Origin: Porphyra umbilicalis
Lineage: Eukaryota; Rhodophyta; Bangiophyceae; Bangiales; Bangiaceae
Direction of reading: 5' to 3'
DNA: 64,000 nt
NCBI GenBank assembly: GCA_002049455.2
Contig: KV918761.1
Coordinates: 124,001-188,000, forward strand
The notes below the pieces were generated by a model. The model had not been told where the DNA came from, did no database searches, and was given only the letters and a program-made list of their open reading frames with translations. Positions 22,998 through 33,642 of this stretch are shown one piece after another (position 1 is the stretch's first letter; every line of letters begins with the position of its first letter). The translations under genes were made by a program, and so were the position numbers.

Positions 22998-25760
22998 ATG
23001 GAGGATCTAGGTTTGCTTGCGTTGGTGTTTGAGTTTGTCATTTTGTGTGCCTGTGCCACGTTATGCGCTTCCGCTGTTGTCCTCCCTACAATTGCGCCCC
23101 CCTTCCAGGATCACCCATCTCTAAGGCGGTCCGTCGGTGATGTGGCCGCCGCGGCCGCTGCGGCCGCAACAGAGGAGGTTTGCTCCAGCCCGTCGCCGGA
23201 AACCATCCAGGTTATCCACGTTGCCGCTCGCGCGGCGACGGCAGCCACTGCGGCGGCACTCGGTCGGGGTCCTTTGGGGCTTTCTGGCGCGTCGCCATGC
23301 CAATCTACGTCTCGGCATGCGGCAGCGGCGAATAACCACGGCGTCGGGCGTCACGAGGAGGCTGCAGACGGTCGTGGTGCGGCTGGGGGAGGTGGAGGTG
23401 GTACAGCGCGCGCGCGTGAAGGCGCAGGGCGTGGACGGGGTGGTTTGGAGCGTGGCGCGGGCGTATCCAGTGGTGGTGTCGGGCGCCCGGGGTCGGCTGA
23501 GGTGCGCAAGCCTCGTACGCCCATCCCGCTAGGAGACAAAATTGCTCTTATCGACATCAAGGACGCCAGCCACACCTGGTCCGAAACCCTTTCGATGTTT
23601 CGGCTCAATATCAGTGTGCCGGCAGCGCGAGCCATTTACAAGAAGCGGGAAGAGTACAAGCGGCGGGCGGCGGCGTCCGAGGACCTGTCGGCGACGCGCC
23701 TGCGACGTTCCTATTTTGAGTCCGTCTCCCAGGGTTTATGGGATTGGTATCGGACCCTGCAGCGGGTGTGCGGGAGGCACCTGCCAGTGTCCGGCGGTCT
23801 TTAAGAGGCCCGCGCGCGGCGGATTGCGGCGGAGCTGGGCGTTTCAAGTTTTAAGGGGTCCCCACACTTCATCCAGAACTGGGCGGCTCGCCACAACCTT
23901 CGCAACGTGGCGTTGTGGGGCCAGGCGGGGTCGGCGGACGTCGCCAGTGCCGCTTCGCGCATCGCGGCGATCCGCGCCGAACTCGAGTCGTACCCTGCCG
24001 AAAGAATATACAACATGGACGAGACGGGTTTATTCTACCGGTGCATACCCAATCGAGCGTACGTCCAGGCGGGTCAACGACGGCAGGTGCGGGGTACTAA
24101 GGCGATGAAAGCAAAAGAACGCGTCACCCTCGTTTTGGCTTGCAACGCCACCGGCAACCACAAGATTCCAGTCGCCATCATTGGCAAGGCCAAAGAGCCG
24201 CTGTGCTTCAAGCCTCCTCGTCGGCCGAGCCCTCTCCCGTACTTTTCACAGAAAAGTGCGTGGATGGACAGCGACATCTTCAAGTCCTGGTTCGCGACGG
24301 CCTTCTTGCCGGCGGTGAGGGCCCGCACCACTCAACCGGTGGCCTTGGTGTCGGACAATTGCGGGGCACACGATCAACTCGAGTGCAACCAAGTCAAGTT
24401 TATTGCGCTTCCACCCAACTGTACATCCATCTACCAACCACTGGACCTGGGGATAATCGCTTGTCTGAAAAGACGGTACAAGCGGCGGCTGTTGGACCTG
24501 GTCGTTTCGGCTTTTGAAGCCACATTGGGCGCCCGCGCGGCGGCTCACGCCCCCCTGCCCCCTGGAGCGGATGCGCCTGCGTCGGATGCGGTGGCGGCGC
24601 CCGGGCAGTTCCCGACTGCCCGACCCTCGACGGTTGTGGCGCCTGCCGCCACGGCACCGGGTGGCGCGGCTTTCGGGGAGCCAATCGGCACGGCGCGCGC
24701 CGGTGAAGCGCCGCCAATGTCCACGTTACTGGCAGTACCCAGCTTTGGGCCATGGCCTGTGGCGGACGGTCGGTAGACGCCAGTTGGCGACCAATCACCA
24801 GCGACCATGAGCGCGGCGCAGATCGCTGATCTAAGCGCGGCGCGGCGTGCTGCACGGATTGGGGTCCGGCGGGCGAACCGCAGCGCGGAGCGGCGCGCTG
24901 CGCGGATTGCAGTGAGACGGGCGGCACGCAGCGCGGAGCGTCGCGCCGCGCGGCTCGCGGTGCGGCGGGCGGCGCGAAATTCGGCGAGTGACGTGGCGGG
25001 CGGCGGAACGAGCGGTGCAGCGATTTCCGCACGGGCCGCCTCAGCAGCCGCAGCAGCCGCTGCCGGAAGCGCCAACAACCGGCCTGCGGCGGCGGCCGGT
25101 CCCGGTATCTGGGGACGGCCCTCGGACTGGCCCGCCTCCCCTGATTCCACGCCGCTGAACCGTCGCCGGTCACGCGTGCGTGCGGCACGGGCAGAGATCC
25201 GCGGCGTCCGGGACGGAGCAGTCGCGACTCTTCAAGATGCGTCCGAGGTTGTGCGCGACGAGTGGGAGGCGGTTGACCCTTCGACGATCGCCCATTGCTG
25301 GGTGAATTCGACCATTTTGCCGCTCTCACTCGCGACGGACGTCACTGCCTTGCATGGTGAGTACCGTGCATCTTCGCGTTCGCTAACCGATGATGTTAGT
25401 TCGGTTGTGTCGCTGATGGGGGAGTGTCGGTTTGGTGCTCAGGCATTCGGGGACAACCCGACGGCCGCACGAGAGATGGCGGTGCAGGAGTGGCTGTCAG
25501 TCGAGGATGACGAGGGTGTGTTGGCTGCGACAGCCGACGAGATTTTGTTTGAAAAGCGGGCGGGGGGCTCCGACGCGCGCGGTGCACGGAGTGAGGGCCT
25601 GCAGAACAGCCGGGTCCGTGACTGTGAGGGGACCGCGGAGCGGCGGGATGAGCTGTCGGATAGCGGGGACTCTGACGATGACGGGAGTGAGGACCTGCCG
25701 CAAAGCGGGGTCTCTGAGAGTGATGGGAGTGAGGGTGACATGGACCTCGAAGAAGGATGA
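22998..25760 (+). pseudogene. pogo/CENP-B-like (jerky-type) transposase, two nonsense codons
   Basis: One phase runs from an ATG at 22998 to the TGA at 25758-25760. An Ala-rich N-terminus is followed by a pogo/Psq-type helix-turn-helix (about 23522-23670; IPLGDKIALIDIKDASHTWS, then SVPAARAIYKKREEYKRR). A second, CENP-B-type DNA-binding domain (about 23750-23910; ARRIAAELGV, FIQNWAARHNL) is crossed by a TAA at 23802. The DDE_1 core has D in NMDETGLFY (codon 24018), D in VSDNCGAHD (codon 24354) and D in YQPLDLGII (codon 24444), giving DD29D as in pogo relatives. After a TAG at 24774 the frame continues through Arg/Ala repeats (RRAARSAERRAAR, about 24810-25000) to a typical pogo C-terminus, DPSTIAHCWVNSTILP, and an acidic tail. 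The Ala/Arg stretch of roughly 600 bases looks like an expansion or an unspliced insert. Confidence 0.85.
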
Positions 25761-26244
25761 GTTTTCCCTCGCATCGGTAAAGTTGTCGTCGGTCCCAAGA
25801 CCACAAACGTCTCATTGCGATATGAAGTAATCACGACCATTTCTGTTGCTATTTGTTCACGCTTATACATATCGTGGGAGGGGAGGGGGCAGGTCTGGAC
25901 GCGGGCTGGGGGGTGGGGGGGTAAGAGGGCCACGTCCCTGGCTAAGTCGAAGGCTGCCTGAGCGAGTCTGCCTTGTCTTGGTGTTGGATCCGGTCAGAAG
26001 AGCACACGAGGTCGCAGTCTCACGTGCAATGAAATCCGTAGTTGAAGCATTCCCGACGCGATCGACCGTGGACACCCAGCCAGTTTGTGACAGAGAACCT
26101 CGCGATCGGGCTTGATTCGAGGCCCGATTTGGGTCTCGGCAGGGACGATGCACGACGTCCCAGCACAGTGCGCCACAAGAATGCATCGCTGGAGCAGGGG
26201 CTACAATGTGCGCAAGGGTGATATATAACCGGATATTGACTGTA

Positions 26245-26916
26245 TGGAGCGACCGTGCTGCCGGCGCTTTCGATCAAAGCGCGCAGCGGTGCGAGGCGCA
26301 GATTAAAGGGAGTCCTTGGTTCTGTATTGCAGCATTGAAATAGTTTTCCGCTCGACCTGAATTGCCGTGCCGATTCGCCCGATCGATTGTGGTGCCAAGG
26401 CAGTCAATTGCTGTCCAGTCAACAGATGCAGAAGGCGAGAAGAATGCAGACCACGATTATATTTAGTGCAAATACAGTGGCAACCTTCGTCCCTTTTCGC
26501 AGTTTCGCATTGTTTCGACATCCAAGCTTGAGCTTGTGGTGCTTTTCGAGTCTGGGCGCCAGACCCTTCGTCCTCATCACCTCGACGCAGCTCGTTCTTG
26601 TTGCACGCCGATTGGTGGTCCCTGTCGGCACTTGAAAGCTGGTAGGAGGCAGCAGCACAAGGACGTCGTGTTCATTATCGGCTTGCAGCCTCATCAAGAC
26701 GGAAAACGTCTCTCGAGTGTCACCTGGGTCCATGGAGTCTTGGACATTTCTTACAACGCTTCCGGAGATTTTTATCCCTTGTTTGGTTGCAACGTTCGTG
26801 CCACGCCGCACGGGACGGCAACGCGGGGCGACTGTGAGAGGCGCACATGGCTGTGTTTGTCCTCTGGAACACGAAAATGTTTGGTGTTCTACTGTATCTG
26901 TAACTGTCAGTGCAAC
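26245..26916. other. intergenic; no gene supported
   Basis: AT-richer than its surroundings. Overlapping frames on both strands have no recognisable domain. It ends at the TA that flanks the MITE at 26919. Confidence 0.45.
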
Positions 26917-26918
26917 TA

Positions 26919-27367
26919 TTGCTGACCTCCAAAAAATGGCGGTTGCAGAGTGGTTGCAATCATTCAACAGCGTACGTGGACCAATCGAAACGCTAGGAAT
27001 CATGTGAGTTCCTTACACAGTCTCCTCATGCAGCTCTGGGCGCTGGAAACGCACATCAGGATCTCAAGAAATCTGGAGAAATTTGTTGATCTCATGACAA
27101 ATCACAGGTCTGGCCCAGAACCCTCTCCATGCCCTCTTCAGGCCCAAGCAAGGGGCTAAAAAACCTCAGGAAATCACATTGTGGGTTGCAATGGCTCTGC
27201 GCGAGCCCTGCAAGACACGTTGATTGGCTTTCAAGATTACTGGCGGCAACTCTCAGCCAATAGTACGATCGTGTCTTGTCGAACAGCCAATCCGACTTCA
27301 TTTCTATGCTGTGTCGTCGGCTCTGCCTGCCTTCTCTCTGCAACCGCCATTTTTTGGAGGTCAGCAA
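26919..27367. mobile_element. TA-flanked MITE with 32-bp perfect terminal inverted repeats (449 bp)
   Basis: The left end TTGCTGACCTCCAAAAAATG (continuing CGGTTGCAGAG) is repeated exactly in inverted form at 27336-27367. Both ends are bounded by TA (26917-26918 and 27368-27369). The interior is AT-rich and non-coding. This is the structure of a miniature element of the Tc1/mariner/pogo superfamily. Its ends differ from those of the pogo-type element next door, so it was mobilised by another transposase. A single diverged copy of the end sequence is at 61752-61780. Confidence 0.85.
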
Positions 27368-27369
27368 TA

Positions 27370-30300
27370 TCAAATTCTAACACACTCTCCCTCAGCGGAT
27401 TGGTCCCTGCGCACTGACAATCATGATGTCAGCCGTGTGACGTCAGCTGTCCGGGCACGAACGCCGTGGCGGCGTTCTCTGCCGCGCGCGTGCTCCACCG
27501 TTCCCTCTTCAGTGGCGACGGCGCCTTGTGAGGCGCCTTTATCGCCGCGGTTGTGGCCGCGGCGGTGCCGTTCGTTCTCCGGGCGCCTGTGGTGGCGCCG
27601 GCGGGGGTCGAACGCCGGACGCGGCGGCGGTGGCGTTGGCCGCCGGCGCTGGAGCCCCCCTCCCCCCCTCCACTCAGCGCTCGCCGGCAACCAACGCCCG
27701 GGCTGTGGCCGGGCAGCGAAAGACGCCAACGAGTCGGTTGCGGCGTCGGCGGCGGTAGTGGCGGCCGCTTTTGCGGCGGCGGCAACAGGGACGGCGCGGC
27801 GCCAGCCGCCGACTGCAGGGTCGAACTCGCCAACGGCGGCGGCCCCCCTGGCTATGGACGTGGCGGCTCGCAGCGCCGCCGCGCGGGGCATGTCCGGCGT
27901 CTTCCCCTCCCCCCCCCCACGCCATTCCCTCCCACTCTTGGGCACCGACCGCTTACCGCTGCCGCGTGGCTTGCCACACGTGGCCGCGGCCGCGGAGCTT
28001 CCGTCTTCGCCTGCTCCGCGAGGCTCGCCCCCGCCCCCCCTCTCCCCGTGTTCCTCCCCCTCTCGCTGCGGCAGCACCGACCCTCGTTCGGATCCGCCGC
28101 CGCCCGGACCGTCTGGTACTGCCAAGAAGGCCGCGAGCTGACGCCGCCGCCGGATGCGTGGGCCGAGTGAGATGACCCCGGCGCGCCCCCCGCCCAGGCC
28201 CACGCACCGCCCTTGATGTAGCCGCCGGTAGCCACCGCCGCCGCCCTGCGATTCGACCTGGACGCGCTTGTTTCCGCAGTCGCGGCGCACCACGTCGCGC
28301 CGCCGTCGGGCGCGCTCTGGGTGCCGCCGCGACGCGGTGCCGCCCGCGCCGTCCTTGCCGCCGACGCCCTTGCTGCCTCCGCCGCCACGGCAGGCTCCCC
28401 CCTCGATCAAGAGCAGCCCCCTCGCCGTCCACCCCCACCCTCGTCCACCCCCCTCCTTTCTCTTCCACTGTTTGTCTTACGTTTGACTGCCGCAGCTGAC
28501 CAGGTGCGGCGCACGTCGCATTAGCGGTAAAGGGCGCGGCGGGTAGGCAGTAGACAGCGGCGTTCTGCGCCTCGCCATCGTAGCGCTCGACGCGCCGCGT
28601 CGACGTCTCCGGCCCGCTAGTTGCCCACGTGCTGCGGGAGACATTTGTACCGCTCCCGGCATACCTACTGACTGGCTTTGTGTCCGCCGACGAATGGAGG
28701 AGGCGGTGGCTCTTCTGGCCGCTGAAAAGTGCACCAACACGGCGGTGGCGGCGGCGGCGGGAACAGCGGCTGCTGTCCCGCGTGAGCCGGTAACTGCGGC
28801 TGTGACCACGATGGGAAATGGGGGCGCGTTGCGACCTGTGATGGCGGATGCGCTCGTCGCAGATAGGGCTGCGGTGGCCACCGCGGACGCGTTGGCGGCT
28901 GTCGCTGTGGCGGTGGCGGAGACGAACGACATTCCAGTAACGGGGAAGAATCTCGCGCGCGGTTACGCGGCTGGTTGTTCCACGCGGTCGCACTCGTGAG
29001 CGAGTTTGTCTCTGTTGTAGCGGCGTGAAAAAATTTATAAGAGCCTCCTACACGCCAGGAACTGCGATGACCGGGCTACGAAAAGAACAAAACAATGAGC
29101 AACACGCACACGAGCAACAAGCGCACATGCGACATGAAAAAAAGAGCATTGTCATACCACAAGCATACACAGCGGCCACCGCGCGGTTGCTCATTGGACC
29201 GTGTGTGCAAACATACCGGCAGTTACGACATGCGGTCGCTGCCACGGGCGAAGCGCGCAGTGCCTTTTTACTTGCTGGAAGGGGGGTGGCAGGGATGATC
29301 ATAAAAGGCCGGCGCCGACGCACACAGAGTCATACAACGCGGGCACCCGAGCCACGGGCGCGCGCCGGGCGGCACGATGAGCATCTTGGGCCCACCAGGA
29401 GAGGTCGACCCACGCGCGGGACCGACGTCGCTGCCACCGCCGGCGTAGCATCTGTTCCGCCCTCCCATACGACGTTCATACCCAACTTCCACCCCACCGC
29501 TTCCCGAGCCGCTCGTCTTGCGGGCTTCCGTCGAGTGCCTCGGGGCGGCACAGCCCCACGGCCGTGACTGTCACGGTAGCGCTTGCCGAGATGGACAGCG
29601 CCGTTGGCGCGCGGAGTGTTGCGGCTAGCGACCATTGTGTTTGGACGAGCGACCGGCGAGCTCGCATCAAGACGACCACGCGCGTCGCCAGTGCGCGACG
29701 ATTTGACGGCGCCGGTCTCAACGGCGTCGCCGTGGGTGTTGTTCTCCTCCTCGGCACCGTCTTCGTCGACGTCCTCGTCCTCCTGGCCGCCGCTGACGGC
29801 ACCGTCCTCGTCGACGTCCTCGTTCTCCTGGTCGCCACCGACGTCTCCCTCGTCGGTCAGCTGCTGTTGGCCGCCTGCGCCAAGCTGCACCCCCGCGTCC
29901 TCCTTAGCATTTCACAGCAGCTCCGCGAAAACGGCGTCGTCGTCCCCAGGGCGACGGATCTCCGCCATGGCGGCGCGCAGCCGAGGGACGAGTGGGACAG
30001 TTTCCGACAGCCGACCAGCCTAACGAAGACGCACGATAGCACGGCGATGACGAGTACCATTGACATGCATGAATGGACTCGCAGCCGCGTCGTTGTGGGT
30101 AGCGCACAGCGGGCACGTCCATTGCGTTGCACGGTCAGAAGATGAGGGCGGCGAATTCGCTGCAGCTTGTAGACGACGGTTCCTGGTGCCCCTCACTTGC
30201 TGCTGATAGGTCACCACACCCGACAGCATCAGAGCGCAAAGATGGCGCTCCACAAACCAACGTTGGTCGGGACGAGGCGGGGATGGAGAAGCGGAAGCCA

Positions 30301-30714
30301 TCAGGATGGAGCAGGATTGGGACGAGCACGGGACATGAAGGGGGCGTGACAAACAGAAGCAACGGAGGCAAGCGGGCCTCGTACTCCGACGTGCGTCGTC
30401 GCGAAAGCGCGCAGGAGATGTGCCTGCAACACTGTACGGCCGAACACCCCATCAGAGGGGGCGTCACGTCAGACTCCGTGCAGGCGCCCGGCGCCGCGGC
30501 AATGTTCGGACGACTCCGGATGAGAACGAGTGAACAAGTGTGTATTTTTAATCAACTTGTATTGCTCTATCCAAAAGAATGATAGAACATGTCATGAGTT
30601 GCGGACCCTGCCACACGTCGCGTCCGTTCGGATTGTCAATACATCCACATGCTGCGGCAGCCGACCCATCCTGTGAGGCGTGGTTTCCCGTCTGTGTCAC
30701 GGTTCGCTCCCGCG
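27370..30714. other. GC-rich region, no firmly supported gene
   Basis: 27430-28500 is GC-rich and open on both strands; the minus-strand translation is Ala/Gly/Arg-rich with a few less biased patches (for example GEFDPAVGGWRRAVPVA). 28694-28999 plus gives an Ala/Val-rich frame with a plausible end (NDIPVTGKNLARGY). 28999-29330 is AT-richer and empty. 29330-29887 minus is described separately. 30127-30700 has no coherent frame. None of these can be assigned a function. Confidence 0.4.
29330..29887 (-). CDS. possible acidic low-complexity coding segment
   Basis: A minus-strand open frame without an ATG. It encodes a duplicated acidic motif (GGDQENEDVDEDGA, then GGQEDEDVDEDGAEEEN) followed by a basic Arg-rich end and a stop at 29330. 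In the same phase the coding look extends upstream past one TGA near 29909 (PRLRAAMAEIRRPGDDDAVF). It could be part of a disordered nuclear protein, or the product of a GAC/GTC-type trinucleotide repeat. No domain is recognised. Confidence 0.25.
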   Translation of the reverse strand, partial: QLGAGGQQQLTDEGDVGGDQENEDVDEDGAVSGGQEDEDVDEDGAEEENNTHGDAVETGAVKSSRTGDARGRLDASSPVARPNTMVASRNTPRANGAVHLGKRYRDSHGRGAVPPRGTRRKPARRAAREAVGWKLGMNVVWEGGTDATPAVAATSVPRVGRPLLVGPRCSSCRPARARGSGARVV

Positions 30715-31385
30715 ACGTCGTAGCCGCTCCGCGTGCCGCCCACCGCTGCCCCATTCCCCGCGCCCACCAACGTCCCATCGCGCTGACGCGAAGACACCGC
30801 GTGTCGTGGCCGCTGCGCGTGCCGCACACCGCTGCTTCATCCCCCGCGCCCACCAACGTCCCATCGCGCTGACGCGGAGACACCGTGTGCCGTGGCCGCT
30901 CCGCGTGCCGCCGACCGCTGCCCTACCACCCGCGCCAACCAACTTTCCATCGTGCCGACGCGGAGACGCCGTGTGCCGTGGCCGCTCCACGTGCCGTGGA
31001 CCGCTGCCCCACCACCCGCGCCCACCAATGTCTCATCGCGCCGACGCGGAGCCACCGCGTGTAGTGGCCGCTATGCTTGCCGCCGACCGCTGCCCCACCA
31101 CGCGCGCCCACCAACGTCCCATCGCACCGAGTTGGAGACGCCGTGTGCCGGGGCGGCTCCGCGTGCCGCCGACCGCTGCCCGACCACCCGCGCCCACCAA
31201 CGTCCCATCGCGCTGGCGCGGAGACACCGGGTGTCGTGGCCGCTCCGCGTGCCGCCTACCGCTGCTTCACCACCCGCGCCAACCAACTTTCAATCTCACC
31301 GACGCGGAGACTCCGTGTGCCGTGGCCGCTCCGCGAGCCGCCGACCGCTGCCCCACCACCCGCGCCCACCAACGTCCCATCGCGC
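30715..31385. repeat. 86-bp minisatellite, about 8 copies
   Basis: CGCGCCCACCAACGTCCCAT recurs at 30759, 30845, 30930, 31017, 31103, 31189, 31275 and 31361, giving a period of 86 bases (85-87). The unit also carries GCGTGCCGCCGACCGCTGCC and GACGCGGAGAC. Because 86 is not divisible by three, the long open frames across it (for example 30680-31570 plus) rotate phase and are not convincing genes. The array ends about 200 bases beyond the stop codon of the E(z)-like gene, so the two are tail to tail. Confidence 0.93.
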
Positions 31386-31591
31386 CGCCGGACACCATGG
31401 CCGCGGATGCGACGGACGAGGCAACGCCGTGGGATGGCTTCTCTTATTCTGAGGACACCGGCTGCTACTCGCTTCCCCCCAAGCGGCCCGCCTCGGCCCT
31501 GCCAGTAGCGGACCACGACGAGAGTGAAGGAGCAAGCACTTCCACATGTCACACTGGTTGTGCGCCTTAAGCGCTCTGCGATTATGTATAG

Positions 31592-33241
31592 TCACTCACG
31601 CCACCCGTCCTCCTCATGCCCATAGTCAAAGTTAAGCTCCTCTTCAGGGGAGAACTCTCGCAAAGCAAACAGCCCCACCCTCAGATACCCACAAACGCTG
31701 AGCAGCTTAGGCTGCAAGTTAGCCCTCACCCTGCTGTGGTTCACGTACCGCATCCGACTGCCAACACGGCACGCATTGAGGACGACAGAGCGCGTCAGCG
31801 TATACATGTAGCTGACGCCAAATGCGTCGTAGACGCGGCCTCTGGTGTGCGTATCTTCTTGCGGTACCACCTCCCCCGCATACTCACCGACAAAACTGCC
31901 CTTGACCGCCCACTCCGCAGCAAACTCACCAAAGCCGTGCGCGTCCGCCCGACCCAGCACGAGGCGTTCTCGACGGTAGACTGGCATCTGCTCGTTCCGG
32001 GAGCGCCTGGTACCTCTGACCCCGCCGGCGACTAGCTCAGCAGCCGCCAAGACACCGACACGGGGCGCCGTGGCCTCGCTCTCCCGGCCAATGCCACTGA
32101 AGGGCTGCTCCCTGTCCACACCCGACGCCGGGTCCCAATGCGCCCCACAGGACCCGCACGCATCAGGGTCACACTCGCAGTCGCAAGCGAAGCATGGACA
32201 TTCAACGGTGGCGCAGCGCCCGGGCGCGGAGCATTCACACCACACGCGGCGGGAGCACAGCTGCGAATCGAGGGCCGGAGCGCTCGCCAGGTGCGACCAT
32301 CCCGATACGGAAGCGAGCGAACTGGGAGTCCACCCAGGCGTCGCACAGCCGTCGCTGTCGCCCTCTTTCTCGGTGTCGCCGACGTCGCTTCGCACCGGCG
32401 CCCACTGGTGTGCCGCCGCCATTTCCGCCTCTTCGTCGCAAGCGTCGACGTCGATTGGCCGCGGCGCCACCTGGTGCACCGCCCCGGTTTTCACCTCTGC
32501 GCCAGACGCGTAGACGTCTATTGGCGACGTAGCCCCCTCGTGAGCGGCCACCGCGTCCTCCTCTTCGTCGGAGTCGGCAACATAAATTGGCGATATCCCG
32601 CCCTTGTGCGCCGCCAGCGCGTCCTCTTTTTCCTCGGAGCCGTCAACGTCGATTGGCGACGCAACCCCCATGTGCGCCGCCGCCGCGTCCTCCACGTCCG
32701 CGGTGCCTTCGCCGTGTCTTGGACTTGGCCGGGCCTGGTCCGCCGACACTGCGTCGTCCTGCGATGCCGAGCTGCTGCTGCCGTTGTCCTTGTGGGAGCC
32801 GTCACTGACACTTGGCGGGCCCGCCCCCTCGTGCGCTGCCCCTGCGCCGTCGGGCGACCCGGTTGCGGCGGCGACATTGGTCGAGGCAGCCGGTGGCGAA
32901 CCGGGATCGACAGCTGTCCACCGCAGGCGCGCGCAGCCGCAGTACTTTTCGCAGGGGATATCTGCTCGCGCACACCGACACACCTCCGCTGTGCATTTGC
33001 CCTGATGGAAACACGGCACAAAGTCCACAGCTGGGCCACCGCCTTGACTGATTCTGTCTGTCCTCAGCCGGCGATGCCGTCCTTGAGGGGGCCCAATGGG
33101 CAGGTAGAGAGGAAGCCTCGAACGAACTGCACAGACGGGTACGTGAGCACCAGCATCGTGCAGGAGATGAGCTGCGTGCCGCACGCGAGCACAGAGAAGA
33201 GACTGACAGGCGAGGGAGGCAGGGCAGGAGTGCTTTGCCAA
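31592..33241 (-). CDS. E(z)/EZH-like histone methyltransferase, C-terminal exon (split CXC + SET)
   Basis: Encodes the C-terminal half of a Polycomb E(z)-type protein, the catalytic subunit of PRC2 that methylates histone H3 lysine 27 in the nucleus. In the 549-codon frame, residues 76-103 match the first half of the CXC domain (PCFHQGKC, then CEKYCGC). Residues 334-370 match its second half (VWCECSAPGRCATVECPC, CDPDACGSCGAHWD). Residues 418-545 form the SET domain: AHGFGEF (cofactor loop), GEYAGEVV, RGRVYDAFGVSYMY, RMRYVNHS (the NHS motif) and EELNFDYGH (catalytic Tyr). Between the CXC halves lies an acidic insert with a 22-residue repeat (AAHxGxxSPIDVDxSDEExD) at residues 188-290. The frame has no ATG before the CXC domain, so upstream exons are expected; an acceptor such as GGCCCAG near 33028 is possible. 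No stop interrupts it. Confidence 0.85.
   Translation of the reverse strand: MAKHSCPASLACQSLLCARVRHAAHLLHDAGAHVPVCAVRSRLPLYLPIGPPQGRHRRLRTDRISQGGGPAVDFVPCFHQGKCTAEVCRCARADIPCEKYCGCARLRWTAVDPGSPPAASTNVAAATGSPDGAGAAHEGAGPPSVSDGSHKDNGSSSSASQDDAVSADQARPSPRHGEGTADVEDAAAAHMGVASPIDVDGSEEKEDALAAHKGGISPIYVADSDEEEDAVAAHEGATSPIDVYASGAEVKTGAVHQVAPRPIDVDACDEEAEMAAAHQWAPVRSDVGDTEKEGDSDGCATPGWTPSSLASVSGWSHLASAPALDSQLCSRRVWCECSAPGRCATVECPCFACDCECDPDACGSCGAHWDPASGVDREQPFSGIGRESEATAPRVGVLAAAELVAGGVRGTRRSRNEQMPVYRRERLVLGRADAHGFGEFAAEWAVKGSFVGEYAGEVVPQEDTHTRGRVYDAFGVSYMYTLTRSVVLNACRVGSRMRYVNHSRVRANLQPKLLSVCGYLRVGLFALREFSPEEELNFDYGHEEDGWRE
32360..32690 (-). repeat. 66-bp (22-codon) repeat inside the E(z)-like gene
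   Basis: The encoded AAH starts repeat at residues 188, 210, 232, 254 and 276, an exact period of 22 residues. The copies carry SPIDVD-type cores and acidic ends. The period is a multiple of three, so the frame is kept, unlike the neighbouring minisatellites. Confidence 0.8.
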
Positions 33242-33640
33242 ATGACTGAGCAGCCGAACATGAAAGAACTCACGTGCAAACCTGGCCTTCCCGTCGGGGA
33301 GCCTGTGAGGGCCTTCCCGTTTGGAATGGCTGAAAATTTAAATCATGAATACGACTTGCCGTGGTGCACGTCTCTGTGACCCGCACAACCCAACAGATCA
33401 TCGCGGCCGGGCCGGGGCACACTTGTTTTGACCAACCCCATTCGGATCTATGTCAATGGCGGGGCTCCTGACGGCTGGGGCACCTGCGACCGACCGCCAG
33501 GCGCTGCCATGCCGCTGCCGACACCAGTGCCCAGAAGACAGATTAGCCGCACCACCCACTCTACCTGTTGGCCGCCCGCCGCCGGTAAGCCGACGCGAGA
33601 GGCCGCCTGCCCGCCGCCGGCCACTCGCTCGACGCGCTCG
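33242..33640. other. region upstream of the E(z)-like exon; nothing recognised
   Basis: Upstream exons of the E(z)-like gene could lie here or further right, but no part of the E(z) N-terminal domains (WD-binding, SANT) could be identified in it. Confidence 0.35.
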
Positions 33641-33642
33641 AC

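Larger units (their letters stand above)
22484..26242 (+). mobile_element. pogo/Tigger-type DNA transposon with both ends (3759 bp)
   Basis: The ends are CAGTCTATATCCGGTTATATA (22484-22504) and, on the opposite strand, CAGTCAATATCCGGTTATATA (26222-26242): 20 of 21 bases match. Both are flanked by TA (22482-22483 and 26243-26244), the target site of the Tc1/mariner/pogo superfamily. The interior carries a transposase with CENP-B/pogo-type DNA-binding domains and a DDD catalytic core in the plus orientation. A perfect 14-bp palindrome lies just inside the left end. The element is longer than a typical Tigger because of Ala/Arg-rich expansions in the transposase region. The reading frame carries two nonsense codons, so this copy is probably inactive, but its ends are complete. 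Confidence 0.92.

Noticed and set aside
30127-30582. 151-codon plus-strand frame
   Set aside because: No domain, mixed composition, and overlapping frames on the other strand. Nothing distinguishes it from chance.
30680-31570. 296-codon Pro/Arg/Thr-rich protein
   Set aside because: Most of it is the 86-bp minisatellite, which shifts phase each unit.
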